64,000 bases of DNA, taken from contig NZ_CP091277.1 of the NCBI RefSeq assembly GCF_029633965.1, forward strand, positions 310,001-374,000, written 5' to 3'. The notes beneath the pieces were generated by a model. It made no database searches. It was given only the letters and a program-made list of their open reading frames with translations, and was not told the origin of the DNA. Source of the DNA: Methanogenium sp. S4BF. Its GTDB lineage: Archaea; Halobacteriota; Methanomicrobia; Methanomicrobiales; Methanomicrobiaceae. Shown one piece after another: positions 34,724-45,200 of the stretch. The translations under genes were made by a program, and so were the position numbers. Position 1 is the first letter of the stretch. Each line of letters starts with the position of its first letter.

Positions 34724-36204
34724 GTGATGAAAACGAAGGCGGTCTGGTTCAGACATTAAAAGACTGGCGTGTTGCACTGATGCTCCTCTTGGTGGTCTTC
34801 TCGATTGTGAGTATCTATGTGATTCCACCGGGTATATCCAACGGGATGACCGGAAACCTTCAGCTTGGGCTCGACCTTGAAGGTGGTTCATGGATCCAGT
34901 TATCATTCCGTTCAGAAGTTGTCCGGTTTGAAACGGATCAGGATCCGGAGATATTTGCGGCACGCATCGGTGAGGCACTGGATGCCGAGGTCTTCCTCTT
35001 TGAAGAAGACCGGCTGGAGATCCGGGCGCCGTTTACGCGGGAAGAGCTGGAACCGGTCTTTGCAGAGAACGGCGGGTCTATCGTCACCTATGAAACCGGC
35101 GTCTCAAAGGATACTGCTGACCAGATTAAACTGATTTTAGAGAATAAGGTCAATAATCTCGGTACAAAGGATGCGCGTATCAATACGATCACCGGGCTCA
35201 ATGGTGTGACCCAGTATATCCGGCTCGAACTCGCAGGAGTTGACATCTCAACAGCACAGGAGATCGTCGGTGCGCAGGGTAAGTTTGAGATTCGGATACA
35301 GACTGTCGGAAATGAGTCTGAACATGTGCTCTACGGTGACTCAATCAAGAGTGTCTCCACGCCGACACAAAGTCCGCCGGGCAGTGATATCTGGGGTGTC
35401 GGTTTTACCCTCAGTCAGGATGGCGCCATTGCATTCCAGGAGGCTGCGAATACCTATGGTGCAACCACCAATCCGGAAGCCCATGAAATAATGATGCTTC
35501 TGGATGACAATATCGTCTACAGCGCGAGCCTGAATCCTCAACTGGCGGCAGAACTGAAGACTGCTCCTGTCCGTGAACTTCGCGCAACGACCGGCGCGGG
35601 TGAAGAAGGGCTGGAAGACGCAAAAGCGCTTGAAATCCACCTGCGTGCAGGGGCACTCCCGGTCGATGTGGAGATTGCAGGGTCAGGTTCAGTATCTGCA
35701 AGCCTGGGGGAGCATTTCAAGACGATGTCTGTTATTGCAGGCATTCTTGCCCTCATGGCTGTTGCAGCTACCGTGTACTACTGGTATCGTGAACCGGCAA
35801 TTGTGCTTCCGATGATCGGGACCAACATTGCAGAAATCATCATTCTGCTGGGCATTGCGACCTATCTTCAGCAGCTTGACCTTGCAAGTATTGCAGGTCT
35901 TATTGCTGTGCTTGGAACCGGTATTGACCAGCTGGTGGTTATTACTGATGAGGTCATCTATGAAGGCCGTGTCCCGTCACAGAATCTGTATCTGAAACGG
36001 TTCAACCGTGCATTGGGTATTATTATGGTGGCAGCGTGTACCACGGTCATCGCGATGCTGCCGTTAGCGGTAATGGATCTTGCAAACCTTCGTGGATTTG
36101 CCATTATCACCATTCTGGGTGTGCTAATTGGTGTCCTCATCACCCGGCCCGCCTATGGTAAGATCATTATGGCAATCCTTTCAAAAAAACCGGGTGACCG
36201 CTGA
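34720..36204 (+). CDS. secD: protein-export membrane protein SecD
   Basis: A 494-residue partner of SecF. An N-terminal membrane helix, then GNLQLGLDLEGGSWIQL and the P1 head domain, then five helices at the C terminus with GLIAVLGTGIDQLVVITDEV and GFAIITILGVLIGVLITRPAY. It moves proteins outward through SecYEG together with SecF in organisms lacking SecA. Length normal for archaea. Confidence 0.95.
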   Translation: MSDENEGGLVQTLKDWRVALMLLLVVFSIVSIYVIPPGISNGMTGNLQLGLDLEGGSWIQLSFRSEVVRFETDQDPEIFAARIGEALDAEVFLFEEDRLEIRAPFTREELEPVFAENGGSIVTYETGVSKDTADQIKLILENKVNNLGTKDARINTITGLNGVTQYIRLELAGVDISTAQEIVGAQGKFEIRIQTVGNESEHVLYGDSIKSVSTPTQSPPGSDIWGVGFTLSQDGAIAFQEAANTYGATTNPEAHEIMMLLDDNIVYSASLNPQLAAELKTAPVRELRATTGAGEEGLEDAKALEIHLRAGALPVDVEIAGSGSVSASLGEHFKTMSVIAGILALMAVAATVYYWYREPAIVLPMIGTNIAEIIILLGIATYLQQLDLASIAGLIAVLGTGIDQLVVITDEVIYEGRVPSQNLYLKRFNRALGIIMVAACTTVIAMLPLAVMDLANLRGFAIITILGVLIGVLITRPAYGKIIMAILSKKPGDR

Positions 36205-36269
36205 AATCAGCGGGCTCCCATCACAATACTTATATTTCTCTTATTCTCACAACTGGATGAGGATCTTTT

Positions 36270-36542
36270 ATGGCAAAACCAGTATTGATGGATTTTTTCG
36301 CAGTATGGTGCGGACCCTGCAAACTTCAGACTCCTGAACTAGAGAAACTCAAAGAGATGATGGGAGATGCGGTGGAGATAAAGAAGATCGATGTGGACGA
36401 CAACCTTGACCTTGCACAGAAGTATGGGATTATGGTTGTGCCGACACTGATTATCGAGAAGGACGGGCAGGTAAAAGAGCGTCTTGAGGGTGTGACTCCT
36501 GCTGATACGCTCATGCGTATGCTCGAGCCCCTGACAGAATAG
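36270..36542 (+). CDS. thioredoxin-family protein
   Basis: A 90-residue thioredoxin fold with active site WCGPC (LMDFFAVWCGPCKLQTPELE) and cis-Pro motif VVPTLIIEKDG. It reduces disulfides in the cytoplasm. It is shorter than E. coli thioredoxin by removal of N-terminal elements, typical of archaeal small thioredoxins. TATA-like ACTTATATTTC and ribosome site GAGGATC precede the ATG. Confidence 0.93.
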   Translation: MAKPVLMDFFAVWCGPCKLQTPELEKLKEMMGDAVEIKKIDVDDNLDLAQKYGIMVVPTLIIEKDGQVKERLEGVTPADTLMRMLEPLTE

Positions 36543-36568
36543 CGCTGTCCCTGACAGAACGGGTCGGT

Positions 36569-37192
36569 ATGATTCCGGAAGAGAAGAAGGCAGAACGAAT
36601 TATAACCCTTTTTCAGGGGTTATATGGTGAAATTGAGTGGTGGCCGGGTGGGCCTGAAGAGGTGCTTATTGGTGCTGTGTTGACCCAGCAGACCCGGTGG
36701 GAGAATGTTGAGACTGCCCTAAAACGGCTGCAGGAGGCTGGCATCTGTTCTCTTCGGGGAATACACGAGGCCTCTGATCGTGCGGTAGAGGAAGCGATTT
36801 TTCCGACCGGGTTTTACCGGATAAAGCGTGAGCGGCTGAAATGCCTGGCATCTACTGTTCTCTCCTGCGGCGGGATGAACCATCTCGCGGGCTATCCGAC
36901 TCTTCGTCTGCGCGCCTTTTTTCTTGCGATAAAAGGGGTCGGTCCGGAAACTGCGGATAGTATTCTCTGTTACGGATTCAGCCGTCCTGTTTTTGTCATT
37001 GATGCCTACACCCACCGGATTTGTGCGTGTGCCGGCATCTCCCTGAAAGGGTCTGATCTGCAGGAGCTCTTCCAGCGCCTGCTGCCCGAAGAACACCAGG
37101 TGCATCGGCACTGCCATGCCTGGTTTGTTGAATATGCAAAACAGTATTGTCTTAAAAAAAGGTGTGAAGAATGCATGATATCGAGTTTCTGA
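36569..37192 (+). CDS. endonuclease III-related DNA glycosylase
   Basis: A 207-residue HhH-GPD protein close to the COG2231/MagIII group. The helix-hairpin-helix and catalytic Asp are visible (IKGVGPETADSILCYGF and VFVIDAYTHRICACAG). The Lys of bifunctional endonuclease III (GVGRKTA) is Glu here (GVGPETA), so a mono-functional glycosylase for alkylated or other damaged bases is more likely. The C-terminal cluster is incomplete: CLKKRCEEC then stop, lacking the fourth Cys of a [4Fe-4S] loop. Its end overlaps the start of the aldolase gene by 22 nt. Confidence 0.85.
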   Translation: MIPEEKKAERIITLFQGLYGEIEWWPGGPEEVLIGAVLTQQTRWENVETALKRLQEAGICSLRGIHEASDRAVEEAIFPTGFYRIKRERLKCLASTVLSCGGMNHLAGYPTLRLRAFFLAIKGVGPETADSILCYGFSRPVFVIDAYTHRICACAGISLKGSDLQELFQRLLPEEHQVHRHCHAWFVEYAKQYCLKKRCEECMISSF

Positions 37193-37707
37193 ATGTCGGA
37201 ACGCGGCTTCACCAGGAAGGGCTGGTGACGTCGGTCTTCGGCAATATGAGCAGGCGTGTGGAAGGCGGGTTTGAAATTACCCCGACAGGTTCGTTTCTGG
37301 ATGTCCCCGCACGGCCGGTATTTGTCTCAGATGAAGGTGTGCCTGAGGCTGGTGCATCCAGCGAATACCGTGTCCATCTCCAGGTCTACCGGAGGACGGA
37401 TGCGGGGGCGATTGTCCATGCCCATCCACCGTACGCTGTGGCATTATCGCTCTCCTGTCCGACCATTGTTCCGGTTGACAGTGAGGGTAAGATGCTCCTG
37501 CCGGAGATACCGGTTGTTGACGGTGAACCGGGCACAGAGACGCTTGCAGAGAATATCGGGGCCGCACTTGTCTCCTCCCCTCTCGTCATTGCGCGGGGCC
37601 ACGGGACCTTTGCACGGGCAGAAACACTTGTCGACGCGTATATCCTGACGGCTGTTGCTGAGCATGCTGCACGGATACTCTCTATTTCGGCGGCTTCTGA
37701 CTTTTAA
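37171..37707 (+). CDS. class II aldolase/adducin-family protein
   Basis: A 178-residue zinc aldolase of the fuculose-1-phosphate type (MJ1418-like). Metal ligands are seen in VHAHPPYAVAL and ARGHGTFA; the N terminus LVTSVFGNMSRRVEGGFEIT binds the phosphate. In Methanocaldococcus a relative makes fuculose 1-phosphate or lactaldehyde for F420 synthesis, so such a role is possible. It overlaps the glycosylase gene upstream. It also converges on the glycosyltransferase gene, with 26 nt of tail-to-tail overlap. Confidence 0.88.
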   Translation: MHDIEFLNVGTRLHQEGLVTSVFGNMSRRVEGGFEITPTGSFLDVPARPVFVSDEGVPEAGASSEYRVHLQVYRRTDAGAIVHAHPPYAVALSLSCPTIVPVDSEGKMLLPEIPVVDGEPGTETLAENIGAALVSSPLVIARGHGTFARAETLVDAYILTAVAEHAARILSISAASDF

Positions 37708-38605
37708 GGCTCTGAATCTCTCTCCTGAGCTCCTGCTGGTTTGAAAGCATAATGTCACTCAGGATACCAAACATAAAGACCTGGATGCCCCCCATGACAA
37801 GAAGGGCGGTGAGGATGGTCAACGGCAGGTGCTCGATACCATTCAGCCATTCATAGACCACATACACGCCGGTCAGCGCACCCAGAATGGTGATGACACC
37901 GCCGATCATTCCGAAATAAAACATCGGGTTGCTGCGCTTTGCAAGACGGTAGAGAGTTGATATTATTTTTGCTCCGTCATGGAAGGGGCGGAGTTTTGTG
38001 GCTGTCCCCGGCCGTTTCACATAATGGACAGGGACTACGTGTATCTTCTGCTGGTTTCGGATGGACTCAGACGAGATCTCTGTTTCTATTCCGAATCCCT
38101 CTTCCCGGAGATGCATCTGGCGGATGCTTTCCAGCGTAAATGCGCGGTATCCGGACAGGATGTCGGCCAGATAACGGCCATGGGCCATGCGGAAGAGGTC
38201 ATTGATTACCTTATTGCCAAAGAGATTGAGGTGTGACAGCGCACCTTTCTCCGGGAACTCAAGCCGGTTTCCGATGACATGGTCACAACCGGAAAAGAGG
38301 GGTTCGAGCATCAGTTCCGCATCTTCCGGCAGATAGGTCAGGTCCCCGTCCAGCATCAGAATATACGGAAACCGAAAGTGTTCAATGCTCTCGATGATTG
38401 CATTGCCCTTGCCGCGTGATTTCTGGAGCACCACTTCAGCACCGGCTTTTTCTGCAAGCTCCGCAGTCCTGTCCGTACTGTTCCCGTCCATGACAAAAAT
38501 ATGTGAATATCCCCGTTCCCGGAACCGGGATATGAGCTCTCCGATTGTCGGCTCTTCGTTGAGGGTCGGAATAAAGATACAGACCTGACTGCGGTCGATA
38601 AGCAT
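37682..38605 (-). CDS. membrane-linked family 2 glycosyltransferase
   Basis: I choose ATG 38605 (MLIDRSQVCIFIPTLNEE), where the GT-A fold begins; the open frame goes on to 38896 but the extra 97 residues look like antisense noise. Motifs: HIFVMDGNSTDRTAELAEKA, ILMLDGDLTYLPEDAELML (DxD-like) and LSGYRAFTLESIRQMHLREE. Two C-terminal membrane helices (MFYFGMIGGVITILGALTGV; LTILTALLVMGGIQVFMFGI) suit a dolichol-phosphate sugar transferase such as AglJ, which starts archaeal N-glycans. The sugar and acceptor are unknown. 307 residues. Confidence 0.88.
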   Translation of the reverse strand: MLIDRSQVCIFIPTLNEEPTIGELISRFRERGYSHIFVMDGNSTDRTAELAEKAGAEVVLQKSRGKGNAIIESIEHFRFPYILMLDGDLTYLPEDAELMLEPLFSGCDHVIGNRLEFPEKGALSHLNLFGNKVINDLFRMAHGRYLADILSGYRAFTLESIRQMHLREEGFGIETEISSESIRNQQKIHVVPVHYVKRPGTATKLRPFHDGAKIISTLYRLAKRSNPMFYFGMIGGVITILGALTGVYVVYEWLNGIEHLPLTILTALLVMGGIQVFMFGILSDIMLSNQQELRREIQSLKSQKPPK

Positions 38606-39200
38606 TGTATATGGAGTTTGTCGCCACTCTGTTATAGTCTTGAAGGTCCTGAGATGCGGATTATCTCGCAGTAATATGGTAGACGAATGGATCTGAAGAT
38701 CTCCCCCAAATTGTTTCTGACCCGGTATGACGACGTTCCGATCTCGATCGATCTTTTCCCTGACGTGATTGCGTAAAATGCATGGATGCGGTTCGAGCAC
38801 CCGGATGGCAGAGGGAGATGTGGTGTCCACACTGATCAAAGCCCTGTTCGATCCAAACAGCAATATCGGGCAGCGGGCGCAGAGGCATTTGATCATCTCA
38901 ACATTGTGGATTCTGTCCCCTGAATCCTTTTTTTCACCTGAAGATGAAGATCATTATTTCCGGATATCGCATTGCTTGTAGATCCTAATCCGAAGACAGA
39001 CTTCAATGGTGATGGCAGAGTGGCTAACACATATGCAGGATAATTGGATTGCATACATTTTTTAGGAATGATTTACGGCCTCTGATTTGTTTTAAGATGC
39101 ACTGAGAGTCTTATTCCTTGTTTTTTAGCTATTGTACTCACAGAGATAAGATTGTCGCCTTTTCCACAGGGAATACAAAATTATAAATTTTGATATACAT
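38606..39200. other. long intergenic region before the giant surface protein
   Basis: About 600 nt without a credible gene. Short frames exist on both strands (for example TTG 38769 to 38981 plus, and a 29-codon frame at 38689-38778). None has a ribosome site or recognisable motif; they may be gene remnants. The last part is AT-rich and leads into the promoter of the giant protein. Confidence 0.35.
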
Positions 39201-39205
39201 TGATA

Positions 39206-39248
39206 AAATATATTTAATATACTTCATCCGGTTCGGTCCGGTCCGAAC
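39206..39248 (+). promoter_or_regulatory. promoter and inverted repeat of the giant protein gene
   Basis: A strong AT-rich TATA region (AAAATATATTTAATATAC, about 39206-39223) is followed by the perfect inverted repeat GTTCGG-N6-CCGAAC at 39231-39248, near the expected transcription start and 38 nt before the ATG. The position suits a repressor site or a 5' hairpin. Confidence 0.45.
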
Positions 39249-39286
39249 ATACATCTTCTAACACTATTTCAGAGAGGTAATCGATT

Positions 39287-42200
39287 ATGACGAGACAGAG
39301 ATCAATGGTAAAAATCTTTACAGTGCTTATCCTCTGCACCTGTATCATAGCCGGGGTGCAGGCCGCTGAATCATATGAATTTGTCACAAAATGGGGCTCA
39401 TACGGCTATGGTGACGGGCAGTTTATCAGGCCGGAGGGAATTGCGGTGGACGTTGAAGGCAACGTCTATGTGACGGATCCGGGCAACAACCGGATGCAGA
39501 AATTCAGCAACACCGGTGATTTTATCACAAAATGGGGTACCCTCGGCGATGGCGCCGGTCAATTCTCGTATCCCAAGGGCGTCGCGGTGGATGGCGAAGG
39601 CAATGTCTATGTCGTCGAACAGACCAATAACCGCGTCCAGAAGTTCGATGCAGATGGCACCTATATCACCAGATGGGGTACCCAGGGATCAGGTGAAGGC
39701 CAGTTTAACAGCCCGGGAGGTATTGCGGTGGACAATGCCAGCAATATCTATGTGGCAGATACCGTCAATCATCGTGTCCAGAAGTTCGATGCAGATGGCA
39801 CCTATATCACTACATGGGGGTCGCAAGGTTCGGGTGACGGACAGTTCAGATTCCCCCTTGCCATTGCAATAGGTACGAATGACAGTGTGTATGTTGGTGA
39901 CGAGAATTATCGAATCCAGAAGTTTGATTCAAACGGCACCTTCATCACCAAATGGGGTTCAGAAGGCATGGGCAACGGCCAGTTTACCTACCCACCAAGC
40001 GGTGCTGCGACAGATGATCAGGGCAATCTCTTCGTTGCTGAAGGGCAATGGAATACCGGAACCGGCCTGCTGTACCGTGTCCAGAAATTTGATTCAAACG
40101 GCACATTCATCACCAAATGGGGATACCGGGGCTCAGGAGACGGGGAGTTTCAGTATCCAAAGGGCGTTGCAGTGGATAGCGGGGGATATGTCTATGTGGC
40201 AGACGGTGAGGCGCAGAGAGATTATCACCGCATCCAAATGTTCTCATCGCTTCCGTTTGCCAACTTCACCGGAGAGCCAACAGAAGGGAATTTCCCTCTG
40301 CGGGTGAACTTTACCGATACATCCCGGGGGTCGCCCACTTCATGGATCTGGGATTTTGGGGATGGGAATTCCTCTGTTGAACAGCATCCATTCTCCATCT
40401 ATACCGTACCTGGTGTCTACAATGTGTCACTTTCTATAGAGAACGCAGTCAGTAGTAACACAACAACGAAAAATGGTTACATAACCGTCCTTGACTGGGT
40501 CAAAGCGAACTTCACCATGAACACCACCGAGGGTGTTGCACCCCTTACCGTACAGTTCACTGACACCTCAACCGGTGGTCTTGCACCCCCCGACACATGG
40601 GAGTGGAGTCTGGCACGCTATGATGATCCCGAATGGTCGTACACAACTGACGAGCAGAACCCGAACTACACTTTCATGATACCTGATTGGTATCTTGTGT
40701 CATTATGGGTCGGCCGTGACAATCTGAGTAATATAAGTGTATATAGTGGTCACATCAGCGTAACCCAGCCACCACCTGTCACCAGTTTTACCGGGTATCC
40801 CACTGTTGGCTCTGCTCCGCTGACCGTCCAGTTCAACGACACCTCGGCCGGGAATGCCACACAATGGTTCTGGGACTTTGGGGATGGGAACACCTCAACA
40901 CTTCAGCATCCGACCAAAACCTATGAGATACCCGGTTTATACACTATATCACTCAATGCAACCAATGATGCCGGAAGTAACAGTTCCACACGGGAATCCT
41001 ATATTAACGTCACCAATTTCCCGGTAATCCCTGTATCTGACTTTATTGGAACTCCCACATCCGGCAGAATTCCCCTTGCCGTTCAGTTCACTGACACCTC
41101 TGCCGGTGGTCCTACGGAATGGTTCTGGCAGTTTGGTGATGGAACGACGTCAACTGAGCAAAATCCGGAGAAGACCTACACAACCCATGGTACCTTCACC
41201 GTCTCACTCAATGCAACGAATGTCGACGGGAGCAGTATTGCTACTAAGGCAGATTACATAACAGCCACCGACACCCCGACACCACCGGTTGCCAACTTCA
41301 CCGGTACACCGACCAATGGAACCGCACCACTGACCGTTCAGTTCACCGATCTTTCGACGGAAGGACCGACTGAGTGGTTCTGGGAGTTTGGTGACGGAAC
41401 GAATTCGACCGACCAGAACCCGCAAAAGATCTACACAACTGCGGGCATCTACACCGTATCACTCAATGCAACAAATGCCGACGGCAGTAGTACGGAAACA
41501 AAAACGGATTTCATATCGGTAATTGATATCCCTATATCACCTGTTGCCAACTTCACCGGGACTCCCACCATCGGAAGAGTCCCTCTTACCGTTCAGTTCA
41601 CTGATCTCTCGACGGGAGAGCCGACAGAATGGTTCTGGCAGTTTGGTGACGGAACCAATTCAACCGACCAGCACCCGCAGAAGACCTACACAACTTTGGG
41701 CACCTACACCGTCTCTCTCAACGCAACAAATGCCGACGGCAGCAGCACGAAAACACGGGAGAATTACATAACGGTCACTGATGATCCGGTACCACCGGTT
41801 GCCGACTTCACGGGGGCGCCTGTCAATGGAACAACTCCTCTTTCCGTGCAGTTTACCGATCTCTCAACCGGTGGGCCGGCACAGTGGCTCTGGGAGTTTG
41901 GTGACGGAACCAATTCAACCGACCAGAACCCGCTGAAGACCTACACAACTGCGGGCACCTACACCGTCTCACTCAATGCAACAAATGCCGACGGCAGCAG
42001 CACGAAAACACGGGAGAATTACATAACGGTCACTGATGAACCGGCGCCACCGGCTGCCAACTTCTCCGGGACACCCAAAACAGGAATCGCCCCTCTTACC
42101 GTGCAGTTTACCGATCTCTCAACAAGAGAGCCGACAGAGTGGTTCTGGGAGTTTGGTGACGGAACCAATTCAACCGACCAGAATCCACTGAAGACCTACA

Positions 42201-45200
42201 CAACTATTGGAACCTACACCGTCTCACTCAATGCAACGAATGCACAGGGGAGCAGTACCGTCACAAAGGTGAATTACGTAAACGCCACCGATGTTCCCAC
42301 ACCGGCAGACTTCAGATTCATCTCAGAGTGGGGGTCCAGAGGCACAGCTGACGGAGAGTTTACGTATCCAGATGGTATCGTCAGAGACACTGCCGGTAAC
42401 ATATATGTGGTGGATTCCGGCAATGACCGCATCCAGAAGTTCAATAGCACGGGTTCCTTCATCACCACATGGGGCTCTTCCGGATATTCCGGAGATGGGG
42501 AGTTCAACATGCCACATGGCATTGCAGTGGATTCTGACAGCAACGTCTATGTGACAGATACCTGGAATTGCCGCATCCAGAAGTTCAATAGCACTGGCAC
42601 TTTCATCACCAAATGGGGATCATATGGCACTGGTGACGGACAGTTTGACTTTCCACAGGGCATCGCCATTGATGCAGAAGGCTACGTCTATGTAGCAGAT
42701 AATGCGAATCAACGCGTCCAGAAGTTTGATTCAAACGGCACCTTCATCGCCACATGGGGATCGTATGGCACCGATGACGGCGAGTTTGACCGCCCCCATG
42801 GTATTGCAGTGGATGCAGACGGCAACGTCTTCGTATCTGATGCAGTGAATAACAACATCCAGAAATTCACCAGTACCGGCACGTTCATTACGAAATGGGG
42901 AACTGCAGGCTCAGGCGACGGACAGTTCAATGTACCAAGGGGTGTTGCGGTGGATTCGAGGGGGAATGTCTTTGTGGCAGATTCCCTGAACCATCGCATA
43001 CAGATATTTGATACCAACGGAACCTTCCTGACAGAATTTGGTTCGTATGGCACAGGCGTCGGGGAGTTTAACGAGCCATGGGATACCCTGGTGGACAGCG
43101 CCGGCAACGTCTATGTAACAGATGCACGGAATCACCGCATCCAGGTATTCGCACCCATTCCCGAAGGAATGCCAATCGCGAACTTCACTGCTCTGCCAAC
43201 CGCTGGTACAGCCCCGCTGACTGTTTCGTTCACCGATGAATCATCCGGAGAACCTACGGAATGGAACTGGGCCTTTGGGGATGGTACTACCTCTACTGAA
43301 CAGAACCCGACAAAGACGTATACGATACCCGGCTTCTACACCGTCTCGTTAACAGCAACAAATGAAGTTGGAAGCGACACCAAAACAAAGAATGACTGCA
43401 TAACAGTGAGTCCTCCGGCAGAAGACTACGAATTCGTCATGAAATGGGGATTATATGGCGATGGTCGGCTCCTCGGTCCAATGGGCATTGGGGTGGACGC
43501 TGCCGGCAACGTCTATGTGGCAGACGCCAATAATCTCCGGATCCAGAAATTTGACAGTAACGGTACCTTTAGCACCACATGGGGTTCTCCGGGCTCCGGC
43601 GACGGGGAGTTTGGATGCGACTATGATTCTTATTCTGAGAATGGACCGTATGGCGTTGCGATGGATACTGCCGGCAACGTCTATGTGGCAGACCGCTATA
43701 ATAATCGGATCCAGAAGTTTGATTCAAACGGCACCTTCATCACGAAATGGGGATCGTATGGCTCCGGCGACGGGGAGTTTTCTGATCCGCGTGGTATCAC
43801 CGTGGACAGTGCCGGCTACCTCTATGTATCAGATTACTGGAATAACCGTATCCAGAAGTTTGATAGTTCCGGCACTTTCATCACAAAATTTGTATTCTCT
43901 CAGGGCTCTGGCGACGGACAATTCGGGCTGGGACCAGATAGCGTTGCAGTAGACGGTGCCGGCAACATCTATGTGACAGACTCCATTAATTCCCGGATCC
44001 AGACATTCGACAGTTCCGGCACCTTCATTGCCGCATGGGGTTCATATGGCGCAGGACTCGGGCAACTCCGTTCTCCGACAGGCATCGCAGTGGATGCAGA
44101 CAGCAACATCTACGTGGCTGATTCTGGCAATAATCGCATCCAGGCATTCACCAGCACCGGCACATTCCTTGCCGCGTGGGGCCTGCGGGGCACCGGGGAC
44201 GGAGAGTTTGAACAGCCGCGTGGCATCGTTGTTGATGCAGAAGGCTACGTCTATGTAACCGACCACTATAATAACCGCGTCCAGAAGTTCGATACGAATG
44301 GCACCTTCATCACCGCATGGGGCTCTGAGCCGCCTGCTGGAAGCGAGTTCTCATACCCTGAGGGTGTCGCGATTGATGATGCCGGCAATGTCTATGTGGC
44401 AGATACCAACAATCACCGCATCCAGAAGTTCGATGCCAATGGCACCTTTATCACAACATGGGGCCACGAGGAATCACCATCTTTACCCGGTGAGCTTCCC
44501 GTGATCGAAGCGAATGGAAACTTCTCCTTCCCGAAAGGAGTCGCTATCGATGGTGAAGGTTTTGTCTATGTGGCAGACTCAGGCAATAACCGTATCCAGA
44601 AGTTCGATGCCAACGGCACCTTCATCACGAAATGGGGAGGGGCGATTGGCTATGGCGATGGGCAGTTCAGTGGTCTGCGTGGCATCGCTGCGGATGAGGA
44701 CGGATTCATCTATGTGGCGGATGCTGAAGAATACACCATTGCGCGGGTACAGAAGTTCGATTCCAACGGGACCTTCATCACGAAATGGGGATCGTATGGC
44801 ACCGGCGACGGGGAGTTCATGGATCCGCAGGGTGTCGCGACAGATCCTTTCGGCAATGTTTATGTGACAGACGAATATGGCAGCCGGATTCAGAAATTTG
44901 ATTCAAACGGCACATTCATTGACACATGGGCATCAGATGACACGGGAGTCAGGCAGCTCCTCTCTCCTTCCTGTATCACAACGGACGATGCAGGCAATGT
45001 CTATGTGACATCCTTTGATCTCTATACGGCATCCTCTGATATCCGGAAGTTTACCGGCAATGGTATCTTCATCACCTCATGGGGGGGCCCGGGCCCCGGT
45101 GATGGTGAGTTTTCAGGGCTGCTCGGTGTTGCAGTCAATGGTGACGGCCTTGTCTATGCAGCGGATGAATACAATAACAGGATACAGGTGTTCAGATCAT

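Noticed and set aside
38606-38896. 97-codon N-terminal extension of the glycosyltransferase
   Set aside because: The GT-A fold starts at ATG 38605; the extension has low-complexity, non-family sequence and no ribosome site.
41033-42297. CRISPR-like repeat array
   Set aside because: The 255-bp periodicity is in frame, codes for PKD domains and has no short-repeat/spacer structure.
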